Assembly: GCA_019188255.1 (NCBI GenBank)
Contig: JAETXT010000001.1
Location: forward strand, 3,038,001-3,102,000
Length of the DNA stretch: 64,000 bases
DNA from: Verticillium longisporum
Taxonomy: Eukaryota; Ascomycota; Sordariomycetes; Glomerellales; Plectosphaerellaceae
Reading direction: 5' to 3'
A model generated the notes under the pieces. It was given only the letters and a program-made list of their open reading frames with translations, was not told the DNA's origin and did no database searches. The translations under genes were made by a program, and so were the position numbers. Shown here piece after piece: positions 44,719 through 54,800 of the stretch (positions are counted from its first letter, which is position 1; each line of letters opens with the position of its first letter).

Positions 44719-47700
44719 GAGCGATCTGCTCAGCCGAACGAACCCACGGCACGAATCACCTCTACGTGAGAATAAACGTAGGAGGACGATGGGCAAGCGC
44801 GCTACTAGACAGCGGCGCCCAGGGCAACTACATGAGCCCCGAATACATCAACAAGAATAAGATCACATGGAAATATAAGGAGGAACCCTATCAACTCAGC
44901 ACGGTGGAAGGACAAGCGGTCTCATACGGAGGAGGGATCGTGAACACGGAGACTGCGCCCCTCCAGGTGTTCATCTCTCGCCGTCAAGGTCACATAACCT
45001 TCGACATCACCAACATGGGAGGAAAACAAATCATCCTAGGCATCCCATGGCTCAGACAATGGAACCCTCAGATTGACTGGACAGCTGGCCGCGTCCAGTG
45101 GAGTACGTCAGCCCCTGAGGAAAGACCCACGAGCGGTCTCTCAAGCGACCTCCAACTAGCCCTCACGAATAGGGACAACTCAGAGGAGACAACCCCGGAG
45201 GAGCTCACAACAGAACAGCAAGAAAGACTGCAGAACGTACCCAAGGAATACTGGAAGTACGAAAAGATCTTCAGGGAAGAAGTCGACACGGTGCTACCTA
45301 AGCACACACACTACGACCACGAAATCCCAATCAAGGAAGGGGAGAGCCCCCGATTCAACAAGATCTACGGATTGAACCCTCGACAGATGGATACTCTCGA
45401 CGAGTATCTCAAGGAGAACCTCAGAAAAGGATACATCCGACCATCGACATCCCCAGCAGGATACCCGATTCTCTTTGTGCCAAAGAAGAATGGCAAGGAA
45501 AGACTATGCGTCGACTACAGACAGTTGAACGACATTACCATCAAGAACTGCTACCCATTGCCTCTGATATCAGAACTCAGGGACGCATTAGCAGGAGCCA
45601 ATTGGTTCACAGCGCTCGATCTCAAAGGAGCATATAACCTCATCCGCATCAAGGATGGAGAGGAATGGAAAACGGCATTCCGAACACGACGAGGACACTA
45701 CGAGTACTTGGTCATGCCATTCGGATTGACCAACGCTCCCGCAACCTTCCAAAACATGATCAACGATGTACTGCGAGAATTCCTGGACGTCTTCGTGGTG
45801 GTATATCTCGATGACATTCTGATCTTCTCGAAGACAATGGAAGAACACAAGGGACACGTCCACCAGGTCCTCACACGACTACACCAGCACGAGCTGTTAG
45901 TGGAGCCTGAAAAAGCCAAGTTCCACACACAGGAAGTAGATTTCCTAGGGTATACGATCACCCCAGGAGAAATCAGGATGGAAAAATCCAAAGTGGCAGC
46001 CATCAGGGAATGGCCTACACCAAAGAACGTCAAGGACGTCAGAGCATTCCTCGGTTTCGTCAACTTCTACCGACGATTCCTAAAAGGATACAGCAAGACT
46101 GCCAATCCTTTGACGAGCCTCACGGTCAAGGAAATAGAGTTCGCATGGAACGAACCCCAAGAAAAGGCATTTCGCCAAATTATCGATGCCGTCCTCAGCG
46201 AACCAGTCCTCCGGATGATAGACCCCGAAAAACCCATGGAAGTCGAGACAGATGCCTCCGACTTCGCCATTGGAGGACAGTTAGGCCAGAGGGACGACCA
46301 AGGACGATTGCACCCAGTAGCATTCTTCTCGAAAAAGCTACACGGACCAGAGCTCAACTATCAGATACACGACAAAGAACTCATGGCAATCATCGAAGCC
46401 TTCAAAGAATGGAGAACGTATCTCTCCGGAGCACGACACGAAGTCAAGGTCTACACTGACCACAAGAATCTTGCACACTTCACAACGAACAAAGACCTCA
46501 ACAAACGACAGATTAGATGGGCGGAATTCCTCTCGGAATTCAACTTCACCATCATCTACCGCAAAGGATCTGAGAATGGCAGGGCAGATATCTTGAGCAG
46601 ACGCTCAGACCACGAACAAACCACACCCCCAAACAATAACGCAATCCTCGCAAGCGACAAAGAAGGAAATCTAATCCCGTACCACCGTACCTTGGCGGTC
46701 ACCACACGAATAAAACCCGCCAAGCCACCCAAGAGCACCACAGAGCTCATCGAACAAGTCCACGGGGCCAAGGCCCACGGACACCAAGGAGTAGCGAAAA
46801 CATTCGCCCGACTCAGAAAACATCACGACTTCAAAGGAACCAGACAGGACGTCACAGCAGTGATCCGCAACTGCAACCTCTGCAAGAAAAGCAAGGCAGA
46901 GAGACACAGGCCCTATGGAGAACTCAAAGCACTACCAGTACCAACCGCAGCCTGGGAGTCAGTCTCACTGGACTTCATCACCAGCCTGCCACCATCGAAG
47001 GAACCCTTAACTGGGACCTCTTACGACAACATCCTAGTAGTCGTCGACCGACTCACCAAGTACTCCTACTTTCTCCCGTATAAAGCCACAGGAACGGCAG
47101 AAGACCTCGCCTATGTGTTCCTCAGGAACATTGTGGGACAACACGGACTCCCAAAAGAACTGGTGTCAGATAGAGACAAGCTCTTCACCAGCAACTTCTG
47201 GAAGTCACTCATCGCTCAACTTGGAGCCAAACATAAGCTATCCACGGCTTTTCACCCGCAGACAGACGGACAGACAGAAAGAACGAACCAGACTCTAGAG
47301 CAGTACCTTCGGTGTTATATCAACTACCAACAAGATGACTGGGTCACATTACTACCCATCGCACAGTTCGCATACAACAGCTCACCAAGCGAGTCAACAA
47401 AGGAATCACCCTTCTATGCCAACTACGGGTACAACCCAACAGCCTACGCGGAACGCCGCGAAGCACCGGACACGCCAAAAGCGACCAACATTGCGGTCAA
47501 CATCCGCAAGATCCAGGAACAAATCAAGCTCGACCTCGAGCTCGTACGCACCAGAATGACCACGTACGCCAACAAGACAAGGATGAAGGGACCATCCTTA
47601 CAGGAGGGAGATAGCGTCTACCTCATCCGCCGAAACATCAAAACCAAACGACCAAACGACAAATTGGATTTCAAGAAACTAGGACCATTTAAAATTCTCA

Positions 47701-48056
47701 AGAAACTCTCGGATACCAACTACCACCTCTCATTACCAGAGAACATGAAGATTCACCCCGTTTTTCACATTGCACTACTAGAGCCAGCACCACATAACGC
47801 ACCACTCGAAACAAACGTGGAAGTCGAAAATACCAACGAGTATGAAGTCGAAAGAATCCTCGATCACAGAAAGATAAGCAAACAAGAAGAATACTTGATC
47901 AAATGGAAGAACTATGGGCATGAAGAAAACACATGGGAACCAGTCAAGAACCTGAACTGCCCGCAGTTGCTCCAAGAATATCATCGCCTGGCACAGGACC
48001 AAGGTCGGAAAATTCCTCCCCGAAGCCCAACGAGGACCAGTCCACGACGCCGCTAG
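44640..48056 (+). CDS. Gypsy copy B Pol (protease, RT, RNase H, integrase, chromodomain)
   Basis: Open for 1,138 codons from 44640. The real N-terminus is set by a -1 shift at 44667-44673. Order: aspartic protease (LLDSGAQGN, near residue 57), reverse transcriptase (LDLKGAYNLIRI; VYLDDILIFS near 389), RNase H (VETDASDFAIGG), integrase zinc domain (HGHQGVAKTFARL...NCNLCKKSK), DDE core (LDFITSLP, VSDRDKLFTS, TDGQTERTNQ), and a C-terminal chromodomain (YEVERILDHRKISKQEEYLI...WKNYGHEENTWEP, about residues 1065-1110). It makes cDNA and inserts it, preferring heterochromatin through the chromodomain. The last 113 bp overlap the antisense gene. All catalytic residues are present. Confidence 0.93.
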   Translation: MATYHAAAFGKRQSSVGQGQRPTKEVRAICSAERTHGTNHLYVRINVGGRWASALLDSGAQGNYMSPEYINKNKITWKYKEEPYQLSTVEGQAVSYGGGIVNTETAPLQVFISRRQGHITFDITNMGGKQIILGIPWLRQWNPQIDWTAGRVQWSTSAPEERPTSGLSSDLQLALTNRDNSEETTPEELTTEQQERLQNVPKEYWKYEKIFREEVDTVLPKHTHYDHEIPIKEGESPRFNKIYGLNPRQMDTLDEYLKENLRKGYIRPSTSPAGYPILFVPKKNGKERLCVDYRQLNDITIKNCYPLPLISELRDALAGANWFTALDLKGAYNLIRIKDGEEWKTAFRTRRGHYEYLVMPFGLTNAPATFQNMINDVLREFLDVFVVVYLDDILIFSKTMEEHKGHVHQVLTRLHQHELLVEPEKAKFHTQEVDFLGYTITPGEIRMEKSKVAAIREWPTPKNVKDVRAFLGFVNFYRRFLKGYSKTANPLTSLTVKEIEFAWNEPQEKAFRQIIDAVLSEPVLRMIDPEKPMEVETDASDFAIGGQLGQRDDQGRLHPVAFFSKKLHGPELNYQIHDKELMAIIEAFKEWRTYLSGARHEVKVYTDHKNLAHFTTNKDLNKRQIRWAEFLSEFNFTIIYRKGSENGRADILSRRSDHEQTTPPNNNAILASDKEGNLIPYHRTLAVTTRIKPAKPPKSTTELIEQVHGAKAHGHQGVAKTFARLRKHHDFKGTRQDVTAVIRNCNLCKKSKAERHRPYGELKALPVPTAAWESVSLDFITSLPPSKEPLTGTSYDNILVVVDRLTKYSYFLPYKATGTAEDLAYVFLRNIVGQHGLPKELVSDRDKLFTSNFWKSLIAQLGAKHKLSTAFHPQTDGQTERTNQTLEQYLRCYINYQQDDWVTLLPIAQFAYNSSPSESTKESPFYANYGYNPTAYAERREAPDTPKATNIAVNIRKIQEQIKLDLELVRTRMTTYANKTRMKGPSLQEGDSVYLIRRNIKTKRPNDKLDFKKLGPFKILKKLSDTNYHLSLPENMKIHPVFHIALLEPAPHNAPLETNVEVENTNEYEVERILDHRKISKQEEYLIKWKNYGHEENTWEPVKNLNCPQLLQEYHRLAQDQGRKIPPRSPTRTSPRRR
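44667..44673 (+). promoter_or_regulatory. -1 ribosomal frameshift slippery site GGGAAAA
   Basis: In the gag frame the codons are TCG GGA AAA GGC, so G GGA AAA is a canonical X XXY YYZ heptamer, inside the gag/pol overlap and leading to the pol (-1) frame. The same heptamer is present in copy A. Confidence 0.7.
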
Positions 48057-48594
48057 CACCCCACTCCTGAAGGTCCTGCACCACGTTGGCCTCCTGAGCC
48101 TCGAGGCTTAGGTTGTCCCCGCCCAGAGGAAGGACGCCGTCCTCCTCATCCAACTGACGAATCCCACGAGCAAACAACTCTTCCCCACGAGCCTTCGCCG
48201 CCTTCCGCATCTTGCGAAGACGGGACAAACGACCCAAGGCCGTCGCCAACTTCGTTTGGAGCACCTCCAACTCCATTTCAGCATCCTCAATCTCAGCTTC
48301 TCGCTTCTTCTGCTCTGCAAGAGCCTTTTCCACTAGACGATCATTAGAAAACAGGACCATGACCCCACCAGGGACCAACTTACGCGCAGAAACCACGCTC
48401 ACACCATCACAAGAGCGACCGCGACGGATGCACTCCCCACAGCGAGAAGAACCAGGGGCGGTCTTACAGACGAGATGTCGCTTGAAGCACCCCGTACAAG
48501 GCATCTTGATTTCGCCCTCGGAGTCAATCAAAGCAGCGAGCGCCTTTCTTTGGTCGGTTTTGGCAGACGAACGTTTTATGACACGACCTGACAT
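47944..48594 (-). CDS. Antisense Zn2Cys6-like coiled-coil protein of Gypsy copy B
   Basis: Starts at the ATG at 48594, 100 bp inside the 3' LTR, and is read against pol. An intron at 48383-48333 (51 nt, GTAAGT...CTAATG...CTAG) is indicated because splicing (VSVVSAL-EKALAEQKK) aligns with copy A; being a multiple of three, it leaves the frame open even unspliced (216 aa unspliced, 199 spliced). Cysteines 33, 36, 43, 52, 55 and 62 (CX2CX6CX8CX2CX6C) are at exactly the same positions as in copy A, followed by RRGRSCDG. Next come a coiled coil (MELEVLQTKLATALGRLSRL) and an acidic tail ending AGSSGS. Its 3' end overlaps the pol C-terminus by 113 bp. The sequence is well diverged from copy A while cysteines and ends are kept, implying selection. 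Probable DNA-binding or regulatory role is inference. Confidence 0.75.
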   Translation of the reverse strand: MSGRVIKRSSAKTDQRKALAALIDSEGEIKMPCTGCFKRHLVCKTAPGSSRCGECIRRGRSCDGVSVVSARKLVPGGVMVLFSNDRLVEKALAEQKKREAEIEDAEMELEVLQTKLATALGRLSRLRKMRKAAKARGEELFARGIRQLDEEDGVLPLGGDNLSLEAQEANVVQDLQEWGASGVVDWSSLGFGEEFSDLGPVPGDDILGATAGSSGS

Positions 48595-48679
48595 TTTGTC
48601 ATGGTTAGTAAGGATGACAAGAGAAGAACCACCGCAGGCGGCTGGGACTTACTACTTATGGCCGCTGGGACATCGGCCT

Positions 48680-48689
48680 GGAGGAGGAG
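48680..48689 (+). promoter_or_regulatory. Polypurine tract GGAGGAGGAG
   Basis: A purine run 5 nt before the 3' LTR, present also in copy A (GGAGGAGGAGAA). This is the expected plus-strand primer of reverse transcription. Confidence 0.65.
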
Positions 48690-48694
48690 CATCA

Positions 48695-49170
48695 TGTAAC
48701 AACCAAGGAAGCAGGGCGGCCGCGAATCGACGACCCCGCGATCAGGGAACGCGATAAGATAAGAATCGGGCCCACCTGGCAAATCACGTGATGGCTCACT
48801 CAGACATAAAGGGTGAGTCGTCGGGCTCACCAAGGACGCCGCAGTGAGCCAGGGAATGGCTCACGGGATAACACACCGTGATCCTAACATCATGGATCAC
48901 CAACAACTAACCAGTGAGCCATCCAACATGAGCTCACCACCTAACACAACAAGGACAGGATGGCAGGTATATAAGGACGGACATTCTGGACTTGTAGATA
49001 CATTCTTTCTCACGACAGTGATCAATCTAAGTCTTACCTTGTATTCATTGTAACGAGTGCGCAACGCCTTACGACACCACATCGTCTCAGAGTCACAACC
49101 TAAGCTTCTGCAAACAGCAACCCCAACCCTCTGACAGTGTTCCCCCTTCGGAAGCTGCCAGGTCGTAACA
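48695..49170 (+). repeat. Gypsy copy B 3' LTR, type II (476 bp)
   Basis: TGTAACAACCAAGG...GGTCGTAACA. U3 has at least six GTGAGCC/GGCTCAC motifs in both directions, a TCACGTGA palindrome, and a TATATAAGG box near 48967. Same type as the copy A 5' LTR. Confidence 0.92.
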
Positions 49171-51211
49171 TAGAGCTATCCCTTTAATTATTTAACTATT
49201 CCCTCTAATCCTATATTAGAATAGTTTATTTATTAGGAAATATACTATATAAGTATTTATTAATTCGCTTTTAAGATTAAATTTATAAAGATCCTTTATT
49301 CTTAGCCCTTCTAAATCTTTAGAATCTAAGCTCTTAATAGGCTCTATAGCTATTAAGAATTAATAATCCCTTTTCTATTAATCCCTATACGCTTCTTATA
49401 TACGTTTCTATTACTCCTTTAAATATTATTATTCCTTAAAAGAATATTTTATTAATTTATAATTTAATTTAGAATATATTTAGTATTTATAAATCCTAGA
49501 AGTTTATCGATTATTAATTTTATAAAATAATTATTCTCTATAATCTCCTTTTCTATTAGTTTAGCGATAGCTATTTCCGCCTTTATAATATTTATTAATA
49601 TAAAAGTATTTAAGTATTCTAATATTCTCCTCTACTTTTAATATACTCTTAAGCTAAGCGGATAATATATTAAAAGATTACTTTAATTTTATTAATATAA
49701 TCTTTAATTCTAGGACGCTTTAAATTACCCTTAGAGTATTTATATATAGATAAGTCTCCTCTTAGAATATTAAGCTAAATATTCTCTAATACCGCTAAAG
49801 CCTATTTAGAAAGATCTAGAGAACTTCTATTTATAGCTTTCTTATATTCTCGGGCTCTATAATAATAGAATTAAACGTTATAGAGCTCTAGTTTATATAA
49901 TATTAAGCTTTATTAATCTCTAAATCGAATTATTATTTAATTTTTAAATATATTTATTAGATTCCTATATTCCTATTTATATATTCTAAGAAGAAAATTT
50001 ATATATACTTTAAAAGTATATTTAGGAAGAATATATAAAGCTATATATATTAGATTTATAAGAGCTTATATATATCTATAAAGATATATATCTTATTATC
50101 TAAGATATTATAAATCTCTTTAGAATAATTACTCTCTTTATTCTAGAGTAATATAAATTATTTAATTATAGCTCTATTAATTAATAAATTTATTAATTTA
50201 TATAATAATAGAGTATAATATTAAGCTAATAGGTTCTAAGTATTATTTAAAAATAAAATCTTATTTTATTATAAATAAAGTATAATCTCTTATTAATTAG
50301 ATTAATTATTCTATTAATAAAATAACCTTAAAATATAAAGTTAATAAAGATCTATCCTCTTATTTTATATAACTCAAATTTAGGATAATTAAATAATCTT
50401 TATTATAAATAATTATTTATTATCTAATTATTCTTATTATTCTTCTATTCTATAAAGTATTAAATTATAATTAATATTACTCTCTAATATTAATATTAAG
50501 TATCTCCTCCTATAATAATATTAGAATTAATTTCTTTAATATTTTAACGTTTATTACCCCTAGAAAAAGGATCCTATAATCTATAAAATATACTTTTAAT
50601 ATTTAAAAGATCGTTAAATTATAAGAATTAAAATCCTCTTTACTTTAGCTTTAGAAGTCTTTAGTAAACGTTTCTAAGAAATAAACTCCTTTTATATTTC
50701 TATATATATTTATTACTTTAATAATCTAAGCGCTCTTAAGATCTATAAATACTAAGTTTAATAATCCTAGGAATTATAATTCTACGCTATTTACGATAAA
50801 ATCGATATCGAGATCCTTCTTAATCCTCTAAATAAAATATATAATATTAATATCCTTTAAAATAATATCGAATTCTTATTATAGCTTTTTAGCGCTTTCT
50901 AGCTCTATTATAGAGCTATTATTATAATCTAAAGAGCTTATTATTATTAAGTTTATAAAGCTCTAGTATAAGTAATTAATTATTCTATATAGTTTCGTTT
51001 TTCGGGTTTTATAATTAGCGATATAGCTTAATAATAATCTTAATTATAGGAGTCCTAAGATACTCGAAATAGATAATACTCCTATAGATTATATAATAAG
51101 GGAATTCCTTATTATTAAGCTTATATAAGAGTCCTAAAGTACTTAAAAATAAAATAATACTTTTACGATTATTTATAAAGTATAATCGATAAACTTATAT
51201 ATAATAAATAT
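49171..51211 (-). repeat. RIP-degraded old Copia element, part 1 (host of the young Copia)
   Basis: Aligns with 35,264-37,300 and continues after the young Copia at 57,668. It has no frames left. The last five bases (AATAT, 51207-51211) are duplicated at 57663-57667. Confidence 0.75.
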
Positions 51212-51498
51212 TGTTGAACCAATATTAGGGGGTTCCCTAGGGCAGTGATCTCGGTAGGGGATCACCGATATGGTGATCACCGTGGCTGGGATTCACAGCT
51301 CTCAGGAGCACGTGAATCACAGCTTACGTGATCGGTGAATCAGATGGGTATATCTGACTCACGTAGGTAGTGGTAATTCAGAGAGAGATCATCAACTACA
51401 TCACAAGACTTATATCACCTACCCTACCTATTCAGAGCTCTCAGGCACAGCCAAAGCAATGAAACGGGGTTCACATAAGCAGTGAAGCCCTCTCAACA
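51212..51498 (+). repeat. Copia 5' LTR (287 bp)
   Basis: TGTTGAACCAATATTAG...CTCTCAACA. It contains GTGATC/GATCAC motifs, including the palindrome GGTGATCACC, and AGCACGTGAATCAC. Confidence 0.93.
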
Positions 51499-51510
51499 CT
51501 GATCAGTGTT
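51495..51510. promoter_or_regulatory. 16-bp perfect palindrome at the LTR/leader junction
   Basis: AACACTGATCAGTGTT spans the end of the LTR (CAACA) and the primer-binding position. In RNA it could form a hairpin or a self-dimer contact. No TGG-type tRNA primer site is seen here. Confidence 0.5.
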
Positions 51511-51617
51511 GCGTTCAACGTAACACAGAACAGCTAGAGCTGGAAAAGTCAGGATCGATCCCACGGATAGCAAATTCGCTGTGCGTGAGCTCATCGGTTA
51601 CACTTTACAAGTGATCG

Positions 51618-51655
51618 CAAGAGCACCGTTTGCTTTGAGTACTTCAGGACTCTTG
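51618..51655 (+). other. Leader hairpin 1 (twin structured element)
   Basis: Stem CAAGAG/CTCTTG around a 26-nt loop region that begins CACCGTTTGC and ends TTCAGGA. It pairs with hairpin 2 as a tandem imperfect copy. Confidence 0.55.
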
Positions 51656-51695
51656 TGAGAGCTTGGTAGCAGGGAAATCCCCTGTTACGTGATCT

Positions 51696-51735
51696 GTAGG
51701 AGCACCGTCTGCTTCGAGTACCTCAGGACTCCTAC
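51696..51735 (+). other. Leader hairpin 2 (twin structured element)
   Basis: Stem GTAGGAG/CTCCTAC around a 26-nt region, CACCGTCTGC...CTCAGGA, differing from hairpin 1 only by T/C transitions. Two stem pairs change on both sides (C-G to T-A, A-T to G-C), keeping the pairing. Confidence 0.55.
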
Positions 51736-51841
51736 GCCCAAGATCACCACCTAGGCTATATTGCTAGCCACCAAACCCGACAAACGAAGCTCTACGGAAC
51801 AGTCAATCAGCCGTAGCAGAGCTTCAACAAAATCAGCGACA

Positions 51842-54800
51842 ATGAGCTCCTCGGATCACGGCAATAGCTCCGTGACAGAGCCAGAGAGCGCTGAAAAGAT
51901 GCAACAGGAGTTCGACGGCATTCTGGAAGAACTCGGCATATCACGCCTAACGCAGAAGGTCAGGAAGGGTCTCGATATTGACTTCATCGTTAATGGAGCA
52001 GAATCACGGTTCCCTGGATCACTGGATTCGGCATCCGCAGATCTCAAGAGCGCCTGGATCCTTAAGGCAATGAGCGCATACGGGACCATGAAGGGAGTTC
52101 ACCTCCTGGAGGCGTTTATCGAAGACTTCCAGGGCTGGACCGAAGAGGACTTTGACTCCTGCAATACAACGATCACTCGAGCGCTGAAGGTGTATCTAGC
52201 AGAGCGCGGGATCCCTCTTCCAGGAGCAGCAAACGCTAAGACGTCGAAGAGACTAGTCCCAATGCTTTCATGGGAAGAGATGCCCGACGCGACGGAGTCG
52301 ATCACTGCCGACCGGGATTCAGTGCTCCAAAGAGCAGAGGAACAGCGAGACCAGTGGGACGACGAGCAGCAACCCACGGGGAACGCCCAGCTATCCCAAA
52401 TCCGAAAACTACGAACGGGGAGGACAGATCCCCGACAGCCCCTGGTTCCAGGGTTGTCTGATCAACGGAGCAGGCAATCCAGCCAACGAGAGATCACGCC
52501 TCAATCGCGAAGAAATGAGACCCCACCCCCAAATGTCACCCAGAACCCACCAGCTTGGTACCATGCTCTGCCGCCACACGAATCGGTGAATTCACCGATC
52601 GACGGAGCTGTAATCAAGCAATTCGCATCGCTCTGGAACAAGGAGAGCAATTACTCTGGGGAGACATACGATATCCTTGACGATAAAATGCGTATCTTCA
52701 CGGACGTTTGCGAACTGCTGCAAATCCGCTATACGCAGCTCCACGCGCTCTTCCCGAGTATACTTTCAGGGCGCGCGCAAACTTTCTTCCTAGAGCACAT
52801 GAACCGGAGCATGGGACTCCGTCAAATGTACCTAGCGATCAAACAACAGTTCGATTCGGAGATCAACAGAGCACAGTATCATACAGACTGGAGCTCGATG
52901 ACGTTCCACTCTATAGCGGCAGAAGCTGATAACGCAGGAAAGCCGCGAATGGAAGTTCTCCAGATCCTTCTGGATAGGCTTCAGCGGTGCCAGAGAGCAC
53001 TTGGCCCTGCGTTCAAGGAAGAGACTCATCTCTATGTGAACACTCTGAGGGCGGTTCAAGGCGTCCCAGAGCTGAAGATTGCACTAGCAAGGCCGGAGCG
53101 ATCTTTCAATGCGCTATCCGCACAGCTCAAGAGCACACTGAAGGTGGAGGAGAACACCAGAACGCCTGGGCACTTCTACACCGACAGACGTTATGGGAGC
53201 GGATATCGCCAAGCCAGTGGAAGGGGAGATCGCAGAGAGCAGTCGGTACGCAGAACCAATGATCGTCAGCCATCCAGAATTCGCAAATGCTGGATATGCT
53301 CTAAACGAGACTGCAGATCGACGAAGCACTCTCCCGAGGAGCAACAACGTTCGAAAGAGCAGTGGAAACGCATGCAGGAAGCGCGTGGGGATCAGCGGAA
53401 GGGATACCGTCAGTTTTTAACAGCAATGGAACCTGCTGAGAGCTCGGAATCAGACAATCCCACTTCCGATGAGCTGGGAGCAGACGATGCCTTTGGGTCT
53501 GATCCCGAGAGCGAACTGATGAATGCCCATACTGCACACTTCCTAGCAAATGAGTCGTTCCAACACAGAATCAGGGGGAGCAGTCCGAAGGCTGAAATGA
53601 CAGCTCCGATAGAGCAGCTCTTCACCCAGTATCAGATCAACAGCACTTCCACGTGGTACGGCATCATCCCTGATACAGGCGCGGCATCAGTTTCCACAGC
53701 AGGAGCTTCACAAACAAGGGCCCTAATAGCCCTAATACCAAGCCTAACAGTCAACAAGCAGGGAATAGGGGCCAGAGTGAGATTCGGAGCAGGAAATCCC
53801 ATTTCCACGACGGAGGAGATCACTGTTCCAACGCCAATTGGGAGAATCACGTTCCATATCGTCCCAACGGATACCCCATTCCTGCTTTGCATCAAGGATA
53901 TGGACGATCTCGGAGTCTACCTAGACAACACGCGTAACGAGCTGGTAAAGCGCGTTGGGGAGATCCAGGAGCGTACGCCCATTTTTCGCAAATGGGGCCA
54001 CCCATGGTTCTTCCTGGATACGAAGACCCATACCAGCTCCGGGATCACATACATGATGGGGACAGAGAGCGATAGAGCAGCGTTTCTGACAGAAGCAGAG
54101 CTCCGACGCATTCACAAGCGGTTCGGTCACCCATCTGTAGAGAAGCTATGGAACCTGCTCCAGAGAGCAGACCAGGACGTGAATCGGGACGCTCTGGAGC
54201 TGATAAACCGCTTCTGCCACCATTGTCAGATCAAAGGGAAGTCCCCGCAACGCTTCAAGTTTGCCCTGAGGTCAGATATCGACTTCAATTACGAGATTTT
54301 GGTCGATATTATGCACTTGGATGGAAAGCCCGTTCTTCATGTGATCGACGCTAGCACAGGATTCCAGTCCGCAACTTTCATTCCCAATTTCACAGCTCGC
54401 GCGACGTGGGAAGCTCTCAAGAGGTGCTGGTTGGATACATACCTTGGGCCTCCAGACGTCGTAACTGTTGACGCTGGAACGAACTTTGCCTCCGCAGAGT
54501 TCAGGGCAGAGGCACGCCTCCTAGGCATGACCTGCCATCAGATCCCTGTAGAGGCCCATTGGTCAATCGGCAAGGTTGAGAGCTACCATAAGCCGATACG
54601 CAGAGCGTACGAGATCTTGAAGGCAGAGTCTCGCGACACGAGCCTAGAATCGCTGCTTCAAGGAGCTGTGAAGGCGGTAAACGACACCGCTGGGCCCAAC
54701 GGATTAGTGCCTACACTGCTCGTATTCGGGGCGATGCCCAGGATCACCGCCAACTCAGCGCCCACCGCGACCCAGGCGCAGCGCGCCGAAGCGGTCAATA

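Larger units (their letters stand above)
42279..49170 (+). mobile_element. Ty3/Gypsy chromovirus, copy B (mosaic LTRs, open frames)
   Basis: 6,892 bp: 5' LTR type I, leader, gag, -1 frame pol, antisense zinc-cluster gene, polypurine tract, 3' LTR type II. All frames are open, so this copy is potentially able to express every protein. The flanks (AATTA left, TAGAG right) do not match each other. Right of the element the sequence is an old RIP-degraded Copia; left of it the RIP DNA is different. Confidence 0.93.

Noticed and set aside
51761..51841. Upstream extension of the Copia frame (27 codons before 51842)
   Set aside because: Starts with TTG and has no ATG; the ATG at 51842 has a good context (ACAATGAGC).
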